Assembly: GCA_947396885.1 (NCBI GenBank)
Contig: OX377205.1
Location: forward strand, 29,327,899 to 29,391,898
DNA from: Heligmosomoides polygyrus polygyrus
Lineage: Eukaryota > Nematoda > Chromadorea > Rhabditida > Heligmosomidae
Direction of reading: 5' to 3'
DNA length: 64,000 bases
In this document: in pieces, positions 47,474 to 59,287 of the stretch
Position numbering within the stretch: position 1 is the first letter of the stretch
Layout: every line of letters starts with the position of its first letter
Program-made: the position numbers and the translations under genes
The notes under the pieces: generated by a model
Seen by the model: the letters and a program-made list of their open reading frames with translations, nothing else
The model's database searches: none
What the model was told of the DNA's origin: nothing

Positions 47474-50400
47474 GGTTCTACGCAGCCTTAGAAGGTGTAC
47501 TGCGGTTGATACCTCACGAATGCAAGCCGGTCGTAGCTACTGCCACGCAGTTGTCATGTACGTGGTCATTGTGAAATCGTTGCTCTTGGATAGGAAGTGA
47601 ACCATACAATACTTTGCATTTTTCTGGGAAGTTCTTCAAGAACATCTACCATGTTGAGGGTTATCTTTCTCTCATCGGCTAGGCGTGCGGTTCTATGTGG
47701 TTACTTTTCTCCCTGCTCCACATTTTCCGACCCTCCTTCTTCAATTTCGTGTCTAGAAGTCCTCTCTCAGATCTTGGGGAGTATTTTTCGTTTCTTTTCT
47801 ACTCCACAGTTTCCTTCGAAGAAGGATCCCTTCAGTGTCACCGCTTATCGCTTTTCCCGCCGATTAGCAATAAATTGCCGTCAGCTGACTGGATAGGCGG
47901 AACCTGCTGTGCATCTAGGTCTCCGCAAGCGGGGTCTTGAAACAGCCTTTTGCAGGCGCCATCGAACACCTCGTTTCCCGCGGTTTTATTGCCGGGGCTG
48001 GCTTTGTTTCCACCTCTTCGACTGCATTCCAGTCCAGAGCATTCCCGTCATGATGTTCGGTTTCAGTTTGCGGATGTGTACTCTGAGAGTTAGTGCTGCT
48101 TCTTGCTGTATTGTGTCTGCTCATCTACTCAGCGCAGCTGATAATGTGTCGTAGAAGTGGTGGCGCGAATGACAGATAGGGGTGAACCGCGTGCGATGAT
48201 TAGGAGTGTGCACTCTGCGAGACGTCAAGTGGCCTGTACGACAGTGGCGACTTGTGTCCTCTCTCCTCGGTGTCCTTTGCTTCTTCCCGCCCTCTGACCT
48301 CTCATCTGGCCTTCCATCGGGCACTCACTATAGCACTGCTAAGGTTCCATTGGGTGGAATGGATAGCTTACATCAATCAAGACTGTCTCATCTTCAACCC
48401 AAAGTCTTTCCGCCATAGAATTATACCTGTTCTTGTACTGATTTCCTTTTTGACTGGAGTCCTGATCTTCGATTGATAGATGTTCGTCACTCCGATAGTG
48501 TTTTACATAAGCGACTCCTTGTTATTTTGATCATGAGCAGAATGTAGTTAAAATTTGCTTTTGAAGTTGGATAAAAGCTCATTAACTTCATGGTTGCGCA
48601 CTTGTGAGTTTTCCTTTTTCTTTATTAAATACCTGTGAGTTTGCTATGTTTCATGAAAGAGGGCTGGATCCGCTTTGTCCTTGTGTAAAATAGCCACACT
48701 TGCTGAGTGCTTTGAGAGGTTCTTTTATGTTTATTGAGCTTTGTAAACTGTACAACAGTAGTGGAACAGGAGTTTGCAGACGTTTTGCTTCATGCCTTCA
48801 CAGCACGAATATTGGTGATTACTTGGCGGCGAGCGCAAATGCTATTTACGTTGTTCAAGAATAGAGAATTATATTCGCATTTTTGAGCTACTGCAGCGAG
48901 CCTTTGCCTCTTTACTAGTTTTGGTTGCTAAAAATAACTTAAAGACTAACAGTTAGAGTTAGATTTCCAAGAGTTTTTTTTTGCTGATGGGTGAATTAGG
49001 TGGCTACCCGTCTTAATGCCCACCTCGAAGCAGTAGTTGTGGCTTAATGTTTCCCAAATTATCAAAATTTTGCTTCAAGTAGGGGTTCGGCATAGTCAGA
49101 CGCAAAAGCGGTGCATGTTTCGATTGCAAAACATTGCGTAAATGTCGTTTACTATTTGTTAGGTAAATAGCACAATACACTGCAGAGCTTCGTTGCCAAT
49201 CTCAGTACCTCAGTAACTAAAACACTGAAAGATTTTTCTCTCTCTCTTCCTTTCACTTCTTAAATCTTAGGGTTGTTTATTGTTAGTAGGTAGGAATTTC
49301 TGTCATAATGAAGATGCTTTTTGGCACTAGACAAGGGTTTTTCACCGTCTCAATGAGTCTTGGGTACTTTTTCTGTCCTACGGCAGCTTATGCTGCTTTG
49401 TGCATACTAACAAGATACGCCTCTACCTCTTCATCACCCTTGAACGTTGAAGATATCAGTAATTGATAGAATGTTTGTATGTTGAAGTGCCACCCGTTTA
49501 TACAGCGAAAGCTGGGAAAACCAAAATAAACGAGTCTCAGAAGACCAAGAAATGTCTTTTCAGTGAAGCTCCTTGATAGCTCGATTCTATTTGCCTGTCA
49601 AATTTCGCTGTAGGCTTACCGTTAGACTACAGCATTTCTCGTCGATCCGCAATCGGGAGCTGTGTGCGTAGAATTAGTTTTTCGCTGCAACGATTTGAAA
49701 TGGACCGCAATCATTTCACTGGTTAGCCTCTTTCATTTGGTCTAGTCTATTGGGGCAGTCTGAATCAATTGTCATAGCTACGATACGAATTCCTAGAGTA
49801 TTGCAGCCACACTTTCTTTTTGTGTGGTTTATAGGGTCATGCTCCTACCTGGGAGTGAGGGTTTACAAACCTTTATTATTAGTCTATATTATATACAACA
49901 ACCATGTAGCAAGAATGCAGTTAAGGAGACTGCCAACCTTCCAACCCATGTAGGGGCGTGGCTTACAGAGGCGGTGGCCACTATAGCGTGGCAATAGTTC
50001 TTCACTCTTTCTCACCTAGTGATTCACTGGAGGGGTAAATGCTGTCAAAGAGTAAAGCTTCTGAACAACAGCTGTTACGTGCTTCGTCGAAGACATTGCT
50101 TCGCATCGCTCAAGGTTCGAACTCTTATGTACTTCAGATGTTGCTTACGCTGATACCTTCAGCTAACTACAGCGGCTAATTTCTAGCGGGAACTCTAGTA
50201 CTGGTGCAAACGTTTGTACAGCGAGCTTGGAGCAGGCGACCATACGTGATTTCCCTTGGATTTTCGGGAGGATTTATTCTTCCCCTACTGGCTTGCACTT
50301 CTGTAATTCACTGTTCACGTCAGACGCGCATTCAAAAGCCTCTGCGATATCAAGACGAATGTGTAGCACATACCCAAGAGAGTTCTCAACACAGACATCT

Positions 50401-51399
50401 CTACGCTTTTACACGAGGCGATGTGTTGCGGACTTCACCGCAATTAATAATTCTTCTGTACGAAGAGCAGAATGGGTTTTTTCTGGTGCCGCGAATTGAT
50501 CTGCATATCTGTTGATCGTCGTCCCTCGCTCAGCAACGGAGCTTGAAAATATTTATTACGCTTTCGCGGTGAGAGATATCCTACTGTGAGCCAATCTTTT
50601 GAGTAATGCTAGAAACTCGTAAGGTACTTTGCATTTCAAAGTATCTTAGTTACTAGCAAAAATGCTCCATTCAATCCTCATCTACCTCGAAAGTGCTGTC
50701 GCGGCTGAAGTTCCATTTGAAGAAATCACCTATTTCTCCTGCGTTGGTCGAGGGATTCAAGAAAAATGTTCGTCGTTCTATTATAGTTGCTACAGGGCGA
50801 GTTGATCATCGACGACCTATTCGGCGAACAACTCGACAAACGAGTGAAGAAAGACTCTTCACAAGAGATCTTAAGTGCCTCATACTCCTCTCTTAATCAA
50901 AATCTGACCGCAAAAGCCGCTTTGTTTATGATACTTCGCGGAAAACAAAACAAGCGAGCAATCCTGATCGTAACGCAATAAGCAAGCGGTACATAGCTGT
51001 GTTATGTGTTCCATCCATTGGCCATCACCTGGAGAAGAGCACAGAGTTGGCTAAGGGAAGAACCGTTAGAGTGTCGTTCACGACGTACCCATGGCCGGTG
51101 GCTATGTCTTGAGGCTCTCTCCCTTGTTCCTGTGGGTATTTAGCGGGCTGATGAGATTGCACCTGGTCGTGAAACACTCACAGAACTAAGCAAGGGAAGG
51201 AACTCCGGTGTCTGGCTGATCTAACTTAGCCGTTTTAAGATACCCTGCCGGTGTGCAGCGGGCACCAGCCCGCCTAGTACCTCCCGTGTAATCGAGACCG
51301 AAAAAAATCGCGGGTAAGACTGCCTTCAACTAATCCGTTTCTACTGCCGCTGCTTCATTCATTACGTAGACGTAGGCGTCATATGAGGCCCCCCCCCCC

Positions 51400-51930
51400 T
51401 ACGAGCCGCTTTTTGCCGGCTGTCCTACACGCTCTTGGAGCCACTAGAGGCGTTGCCGGCACGCGCTCACGGTGCTCAGTTTTCGTTGCGTCGGCTAGGG
51501 GTTCACAGCGGCCACTATCCCCGCAAAGGGCATCGGGGTCGCTGGCAGGAGCGGGGCAGCTCCGTCCGCGCCGCGGCAGGACGTCCTGCCAGGTGCGGCG
51601 CGCGCCACGTGGCAACTGCTCCTGTGGCGGCGAGCGCGGGCGGCGGCGACATTGACAGCGCCGGCGGCGGCGGTGGCGGTGGGTCGTCGGTTCGTCGGCC
51701 GCGGTTCACTTGGTGGCGATCGATCGATGACTTCGGTTGGAGACCGCCGCGCGGATTCGGCACCGTCGCGGATCGCCGCGATCCTGTCCGGATGCCTTTT
51801 TCCGCGAGCAGCGCTTCCTCACGGTCGAACAGCCGCTTCTCACTCTGCAGACGCACTCGGTGCGCGGCAGCGCTGCACCCTTCTCGCCCCTCCTGAGCGC
51901 TTAGCTCTACCCGCGCCGATGATCACACTC
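51400..51930. other. GC- and CpG-rich island with overlapping ORFs on both strands
   Basis: This is far more GC-rich than its flanks. The plus frame from 51435 gives a Gly run and RSIDDFGWRPPRGFGTV then SASSASSRSNSRFS. The opposite frame gives RLQSEKRLFDREEALLAEKG and a polyproline run PPPPPPPALSMSPPP. Both have G/C-ending codons because their third positions face each other. It may be an exon of the Gln-rich gene (plus), an exon of an antisense gene, or a promoter island. I could not decide and did not find convincing splice sites. Confidence 0.35.
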
Positions 51931-52518
51931 GCCTTTTGGCGGCCTCACTAGATCACCTACCGAGCGAATTACCCTCACTCGCGCTGCCCGTCGCTTTTAG
52001 GCGCGGCTCTCAGCTGCTCTGACGCTCGTAGTACTCTGTTGATGTGGGCGTTTCTCTTCAAGCGCCGCAAGTGCATGTTATGAGGGGTTAAAGGGAGACG
52101 TGATGTCCCATAGATTCTGTTTGGATGCATTTCTGTTGAGCTCTCGTTTCTCTGTCGATCGTTCACCTAACATAATTTCACCTCGATTTTGATATCTCCA
52201 TTTAAGCTAGTGAACGCTGCGCTCACGATTTCCCACTCTCATGGTGACTCCTAAACAATTTACCTCTTGGAAAACTGAATGTCTTCATGACAGGGCAGTC
52301 CTATAGGGCATTTTATGTTGTACGAATTCAATAATTTTATGCACCAGTAGTATTCTCTATCCCTGTGGTAAGCTCCTAGCTCTCATAGGTTGTTGCGAGT
52401 TATGCACCACATCGAAAACAATTTGAGAGCCTTCAAGATGAAGAAAACTACCACGACAAAGGGATAAGGAAGCGTGATGGCAAGGGTACTGTTTCGCTTT
52501 GAATTTCAGTGTCAACAC

Positions 52519-53622
52519 ACTCTCGTGCCTAGCCTTTTTATTTTAAGTTTTCAGGCAAAATCGGTGCATTTTATGTGGAAAAATGAGACTGAACATCCCT
52601 CCATGTGTTTGCAGGTGAATTTCCCCTCTGCTCTGAAGTGGCGCTAACCGCTTTCCTTCAAACTCGGTTTTTCCTTCGCTGAGAACGACGCACTGAGAGC
52701 TTGAGGCTATCTAAGAGCCAATTCAAGACTCCCTTTTTTGAAACATAAGCTTACTGAGCATTATTGCACATTTGCGACTCCAGAGGTCGAGGAGAGGTCG
52801 AATTTTTTTCGCCCAAACTTGGCCCAGGGGGATTATTTGGGGTGCTGATCACAAATCTGACATCCGTTTTTGAAATTTCGGCCGAATACGGTAGGTTATG
52901 GTAGGCACGAGTAACAAAGGCTGCCGAAGTCATAATCACCAATTTCGTCCAAACTTCGCCTAGGGGGGGGGGGTTATTTGGGGCGCTGATCACGAATCTG
53001 ACATTTTCGTTTTGCTCAGGAGTGCGGTAGGTTATGGTAGGTACGGGTAACTAAGGTAATGGTCACCGATTTCGCCCAAGCTCTAGCGTAAAACGAAAAA
53101 CGGATGTCAGATTCGTGGTCAGCATCCCAAACAACCCCTCCCCCCTAGCGAAGTTTGCGCGAAATCGGTGATTATAACTTCGCCTTAGTTACTCTTAGTT
53201 ACTCTTACCTACTTAGTTAGCCGTAGTTACTTTACCTACCGTAGCTTACCGTAATCGGCTGCAATTTCAAAAACGGATGTCAGATTCATGATCAGCACCC
53301 CAAATAACCCCTCTGGGCGAAGTTTGGACGAAATTTTTTTTCGTCCTCTCCTCGACCTCTGGGGTCCCGAAAGTGCAATGGTACCCAGTACGCTTATGTT
53401 TCAAAAAGGGGAGTCTTGAGTTGGTTTTTAGATAGTCTCAAGTTCTCAGTGCGTCGTTCTCAGCGAAGGAAAAACCGAGTTTAAAGGAAAGCGGTTAGCG
53501 CCACTTCAGAGCAGAGGGGAAATTCACCTGCAAATACATAAAGGGATGTTCAGTCTCATTTTTTCACATAAAATGCACCGATTTTGCCTGAAAACTTAAA
53601 ATAAAAAGCTAGGCACGAGAGT
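52519..53622. mobile_element. 1.1-kb foldback (long inverted-repeat) element
   Basis: The left arm from actctcgtgcctagcctttt through the block ending near 52750 is repeated in reverse complement from about 53390 to 53622. Arms are about 230 bp and closely matched. The middle holds further subrepeats built on 'aatctgacatccgtttttga', 'ccccaaataacccc' and 'ggtaggttatggtaggcac', occurring twice in the left half and mirrored in the right half. The only ORF (52751-52993, minus) follows the subrepeats. No transposase is present. No clear target duplication was seen. Confidence 0.85.
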
Positions 53623-56600
53623 ATGTATAGTTCAGCAGCAGAACAACATCGAAGCCTGCTTTGGTTAGGATTAGCTGCTAGATGGGGACTAAATTGCTCC
53701 AGCCTTCATGAAAACGAACCAGGCACCATGTAGACTGTGGGTCTTACACGCCAAGGACTTTTCTAAGGAATCACCAGTCTTGCACTGCGTTATCGCAGTT
53801 CTGTTACACTCGTCGCTAGGAGTGAACCACCGCTCGTCGAGGCGTGTGGTGGTGTACTCCTAGCGTTGTCTGACACGTGTAAACAGTTCGTTAACGTGTC
53901 AATCCAGTGTCAGAGGCCAACACCGGTCCCCAGTCCCAGAGAGAGCATTCCAAGGGCGCTGCGGGCTGGAAGTGTCGCAGTGCCCTACTTCGAGTTTTCT
54001 CCGCTGGGACCGTCAGCAGTGGTTTCTATGACCCACGGAATAGGGATTTTCGAGATGTCTGTTTCCGTTTCTCGATGCTCAGTTTCTGTTATTGTTTCCT
54101 TTTGTTGCACACTCAGCCGGCTCTTTCCACTACCCAGCCGTGTAGCGTAAAGTGGATAGGGATTCCCCTAACGTTCGTCCAAAGCTATATAACCAGGGGT
54201 CATTGTAGCTGTGGGTGTCGTCTTGCGAGATTCTTCTGTTGCCTCTTCATTGCCGCTAATGAGGTGCAAAGTTATGAAAAGCTATGGCTGCTCATTTTGC
54301 ATTTCGAAAGGCAACTTCAAACTGTTGTGCTTGGAGCCGAACATTCTTATATGACAGCCGACTTCATGTCAATCAACTGCTTGTAGATATCCGATGTCGC
54401 TATTCGACGAGCTTCCGAACAATTAGGAAACGGTTTTTATGAAAGTTCGGGGAATTAGGGAACGTGTACCTACTCATCAGACGGCGCAAACAGCTGCCAC
54501 AAGAGCAGCCACCAAGAAGCGACGTCGGAGGATGTTTAGCAGGGCCCTGTTTGGTTTCTCCGACCTTGGTAGCTTCTAGTGGAAATCGAGGAACAATGGG
54601 CCATCGTTGCCTTTTAAGTAGCGACAGGTCTCAACCATGTTTCCTGCTTATCTGTAGCGCTAACAGAGAGCAGGGTGCGTTTGGCAGCGCTGTAAATTGG
54701 GGTCTATCGATTGATCGGCGCCGCCAGGTGATTTCCGATTTTTATCCGATTTCGCTAGCTGCTGGATCGGATCTGTAGTGCAGTCTCCGCCGTGTTTTGT
54801 TACCTTTCACGTATCGCAGCCATATCGCAACGCTTCTATTGCAGAAAAGTTCCCCTGATAGCGCGTCACTAACAAGAGAAGGGTGTGAAGCGTGTCTGAA
54901 ATGGGAAAACGACTCATATAGGAATAATCTCCACCCTTAAATTAGTATAAAAACGTGTTTCGCTTTTGCTAAGTCGTTAAATCAAACGAATAGAGGCACC
55001 CCGAATTTGCTGTGTAGTCCAAGGAGGGCCACGGGTCTTATGGCTAGGTCTTCTGCTCGAAGAGCGTTAAATATGTGCTCAACCTCTAGTACAGACGTTT
55101 CGCGTCTGTCCACCTGCACAACAGGAAATCCTTGGTCCTTCTGTCATCCTTCGACTGTCACATATCCATGTTTTCTACATTTCTCTGTTGCTATATGCTA
55201 CTGCTGTTGCTATTAACCCATAAAACATAACGATACACACATTTCGGGCCCGTGGCCAGCGCAAGGATGTGAGGAGGAAATGAAGAGCTCGGTGAATCAC
55301 GTGAGATCGCTGTAGGCCTACTACTTAGTTTCTCCCTGACGTTTCGGTCCTGTCTACGCAAAGGAAGGTCGTATAGCGGTGTCAATAAGGATTGGCCGAT
55401 CGAGTGAGTGTCAGTCTCCTCTAGCAGAAGTCAAAGATCAAGCAGAGCGAGCGGATGATTTCATGGAATTTGGGTAAATTTTCGGCCTTTCGTTCTATCG
55501 CCATTAGCGATGCCGGTATTACCGTCGATAATGAGCTATGTTGAATGCAGCATTGCTTGCCGCCTAGCCGCGTGGATTGAGGGCGCGCTGATGTTTTGTT
55601 CGTGCGCCAGGAAACGAATTGCTGAAAATTGTCCTCGAAGGCGATCAAGGGAGCCTAGAGTCAGCTGGGCCGACAGCGATTCGTAAACCTGATGATGCGA
55701 GGCTGTAGTGATCCACCCATTAATTAGCCCTGTCGGCTCTTCCGTGCAACTGCTCGCCAGTGCCTGGCGCACTTTTCCCCTGGTAGGATCCTGCAGCAGT
55801 AATTGATTGTGCCTGCTGAGAAACTTCGATGGTTATCGCATTGCTAGCGGCATCATTAGTGTCTTTGCGAAGCGTCGTGGCTGCGACAACAGACACGAGA
55901 CCCGATGCCGTCCGTCCATCACATTGGCGGCTGCAGGCGTTATCTGCTGGGTTGGTGACGAACCACGCATTCACTTGGTACTTTTCCTATTCTCCTCGCC
56001 ATCGAGTGTTTTGCTTACATGGTCTTCGCGAGATGCGCTCTTCTGCCATCGATCCATGAATAAGCTACTGTGTTGAACTCGGTGTGAACGGTAGCAGGAT
56101 GATGATTCAGGGTCGCCTTGAGTATTACATTCCTTCCAGTATTTGGCGTCTCTGTGCAACCGACATTTTGCTAGGAAGAATTGAAGAATTCCTAATAAAA
56201 AAAGCCCTATCCGGAAAATGACATTTGCTGGATTGCATGCCGTTAGCCAGAGGCTGCCAGGCTTCTGCTAAGACGAGCATTACTGTTTTCTGTGTTGTCA
56301 ACCACTTGAGCTCTTTTCTCCATCGCCAGTCACTTATGCAAACGCGTGTTAGTGAGTAGTTCCAAATGTTTCCTTGACAATTTCAAAGCTGTGACGAGGG
56401 CTGCAAAGCAACTGGTATGTCGAATGCCTTTAAGTCGATAGTAGTTCAGGGCAGTGTCTGTGAAACAGTGTTAAGACGTTAGAATGACGTTTACTAACGC
56501 GAAATATTGTGACACTTGAAATGCCTAGTTTCCTTTTTGGTGTAAGCCTTCAACGGGTCTGAGCTTCATACTGACTCACTTCCTTTCATTTCCTCAACTG

Positions 56601-57040
56601 AATATGGGTCAGATCATCACCTGAAACCTCTCATCGACTTCCATTCTCAGAAGCGATACGTGTGTCTTATTGTCCGTTGTTTCTACGTCGCGAATGTTTT
56701 ACTCGGTTTTTATCACCTCTGGATGCGCAACCGATTGCGAACCCGTTTAGGTGTCGTTATCTGTTGCGGCCTCATTCACCCAATGCGTATATCCACGAAG
56801 GTGAACAGCACGGAGGGCCAGATCAACTCCAGCACGCGGATACTCGACCAGTGGAAGAACTGGTGGATACACTAGATAGAGAACCTCTTTCGTTCGCCTG
56901 AGCTGTGCTAAAGACAGCTGAACGCTGGGAGGGAAGAGCGTAGAAGAAGAGCAGAAGATATTCGTTGTTACTGTTGCAGTTAATAATTGTTGCTGTTGAA
57001 GTTTCCGTTTGGAAGCGTTTCTGTTGAGGTTTTTTCGTAG

Positions 57041-57725
57041 AAGAGTTTATTGCAATTGTCTATGGTGGTGGAGGCAAACGCGCCAGCCATGCAGAATCGT
57101 TTTATGCCAGCCATCGGCGTGGAGACACGTTTCGTGCTGCCAGACATATCGATGCCGTCGTGCTCGATAGAGGACTCGTGGTCGAGACCGGTGCGCCGTC
57201 TGCTGAAGAACGGCGCCGTGCCTTTCTGTCGCACAGTGGTCACCCAGCTGCCTGTGAGCTCCGCAATGAGCCCCGTGGTCTTCCAAATGCCAGTGTGCAC
57301 GTCGGTAAGCCCCATGATGAGCGCTCCAACCGAGGAAGGCGAGTGCGACCAGCTATCGTCTGCACGCTCTATTGCAAGCAGCGACTCGTCGATTCTGCAG
57401 TCGAGAAGTGAACACGGCGAAGAGGATTCCGGTAGAGGCACGTGCACGTCACCCAGCGCCCTTTGTTGCGGTGACGATGAGTGCGATCTCAGCGACGTCG
57501 AAGTGGAGGGCACTGAAGGTGAAGAAGGACGGGAGGAAGAAATACAACAGCTCGAACAGAGAGATCAGTGGCAGGGAGGGTGCGTAGTTGAAGCACTGAC
57601 TGAGATGGAAATGGATTACGTGGAGAGAGCTCACCGTAACAGCCGATTCCTTGACGTCTACAGCGAGCCGAGTCTTCGGTTCGTCAGTATTCCACAGTAC
57701 TCATTCGTCTTGCCGATCATCATAG
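57041..57725 (+). CDS. Gln-rich gene, candidate exon 5 (Ser/Glu-rich)
   Basis: The acceptor ggttttttcgtag ends at 57040. The donor atag|gtgatt follows 57725 (phase 1). The phase 0 start matches exon 4. The 228-codon open frame has G/C-ending codons. It includes RFMPAIGVETRFVLPDISMP, SIEDSWSRPVRRLLKNGAVP, a Ser-rich stretch SSARSIASSDSSIL, an acidic segment EVEGTEGEEGREEE (about residues 155-168) and ALTEMEMDYVERAHRNSRFL near the end. An antisense frame (56980-57513) is also open and biased because third positions coincide. The plus frame is preferred: it is longer, has splice sites on both sides and keeps coding periodicity beyond 57513, where the antisense frame has no start. Function is unknown. 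Confidence 0.62.
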
Positions 57726-59227
57726 GTGATTTTTTGCCGTCATTTTGAAGAGCGCTTATAATACAGTGTTCTGATAAGAGAGTCATATTCGCATTACGTT
57801 GAGCTGACAATTGAACTTCCTGAGAGAAGTAGCATAGGAAGATTTGGCGTAAAATTAAGTGGTGTTGGGACGAAAATGTAACTTTCGGTGCTATAGATGC
57901 TTCTCGTTTATAATAGAAATAGTAAGGATAAGGTAAAATAAGCCTTGGGTGGGTATCGAAGGTACAGTGGCCATAGTAGAGCCAAGAATTTCAAAGAAGT
58001 TAGAGTCAGACATGCCAAGAAGCGGGAACCGGAATATAGTTAAGAAGAGGATCACGCACTACTCGAAAATTCGTTTCCAAATGGAGGCCGTGAAAGCGGC
58101 AGGTTTCGTAGTTTACATGGAATGTGTTTGTGCTCCTCCTCCCGAATACTGTTTCGTTGTCTTCATCGGGCTTCAGCACTTCAACTGCGTGCTGGTTTCA
58201 AACTCAAAGCACCTTTCATTAATTTATTTAATGGACCCATGCGTGAGCAGAAATAGAGAGGAAATGTGCCTTCATGCTTGCCCTAATGAAGTCGAAACAT
58301 TGTCGCGACGTTTTACCCTTCCGTTCCGATCAGGGCGAATATGTACGTGTACGTGTTATGGGAGAAACGCTTTAACTCGCTTTTCATCTCTGGAGTTCCA
58401 ACACACCAGTTTATGAGGCCCTAGATGGCTTGTGCTGGTGCTAGAAATAAGACAGATAACGGTAGTTCTCGGGCCAGAATTACAAGATGTTACACGAATA
58501 ATCACTACTTCCTTTCCTTTATGTAATAAATAGCTCTGTCAGCTCCAAGGGCGTTTTTCAATCTTGAGCGCAACTGTTATTCACAGGAGCAGTTGGAGGA
58601 GGCGTGTACAACCCAAATTGGCTCCATATTCAGTACAATTTATACTGCGTTTATCATTTGTAGTGGACAATGTAGAAAGGTGACAAGATGAGTTGAAAAT
58701 GGCCGTGCCACACCAGCGGCAGACCAGGTATTTATCCTGCGTTGAAATGTGACAGCCAGCCTCAGCAGATGACATATCTTGCGTATCTAGTTCCTAATGG
58801 AAAGAGCTACGTGGGCGGTGAATATCTCGGTTGCCATCACCAGATTTGGTCAGCTGCTGCCGTGTAGGGGGAAGATCCGCATCGCCGAACATCCTATGAG
58901 ACTCCTGCAGTTTGGATTCTCTTCGTTGGCCATTTTCGTTTCTTTTTCTGCAATGAAGACTGATTGAAGTGAATTCACAGTGCGTAGTCCGACTGCTAGT
59001 GGTTAACTCGTGTCTCGAGTGATAGGGCATGTCTGGCCTTCTGATACAAGGGGTTCTCCAGTTGGTCGGCTTCATTTGTTTCTTCGTAGGTTCAGAGGCG
59101 GCTGGCTGTTCACAAAGTAATGGTGTCAGCTATGATCGGTCTGGCTTAAACTTATGAGGGTTTCAAGTCAAAACTAGCAGATATGCGCTCTATTGTTGTG
59201 CGCTTTCAATGAAGTTGTTGTTTTCAG
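57726..59227. other. Candidate intron 5, no other supported gene
   Basis: A 155-codon frame at 57949-58416 lacks codon bias and motifs. The intron ends tgttgttttcag, a good nematode acceptor. Confidence 0.45.
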
Positions 59228-59287
59228 GAGAAAGCGGGTATCAGAGTGAATCATCGCCGCCACTGCCAACGAAGTCGCCGCAACCTG
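59228..59287 (+). CDS. Gln-rich gene, candidate exon 6
   Basis: A 60-base exon between tgttgttttcag and the donor ctg|gtacgt, entering and leaving in phase 1. The join to exon 5 gives GESGYQSESSPPLPTKSPQP. The Ser/Pro composition continues the preceding exon. No later exon is recognisable before the window ends, so the gene probably continues past 64000 or has a short 3' exon I missed. Small size makes it the least certain of the six. Confidence 0.5.

Larger units (their letters stand above)
41048..57040. other. Candidate intron 4 (~16 kb), repeat-laden
   Basis: Both ends are phase 0. It carries the mariner (45537), the RTE copy (46948), the foldback element (52519), and low-complexity patches at about 41800-42010 (gaatc and cgaat motifs), 42777-42800 ((ATTT)n) and 51391 (C-run). 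A GC-rich island at 51400-51930 may be another exon. Outside these I see no gene in 41048-45530, 47474-51380 or 53623-57040. Confidence 0.45.

Noticed and set aside
57949..58416. 155-codon ORF inside intron 5
   Set aside because: AT-ending codons, unlike the neighbouring exons, and no motif.
23080..59287. eIF4E-transporter-like identity for the Gln-rich gene
   Set aside because: Considered because of the Gln/Pro-rich composition, but I found no YxxxxL-hydrophobic eIF4E-binding motif or other diagnostic segment.
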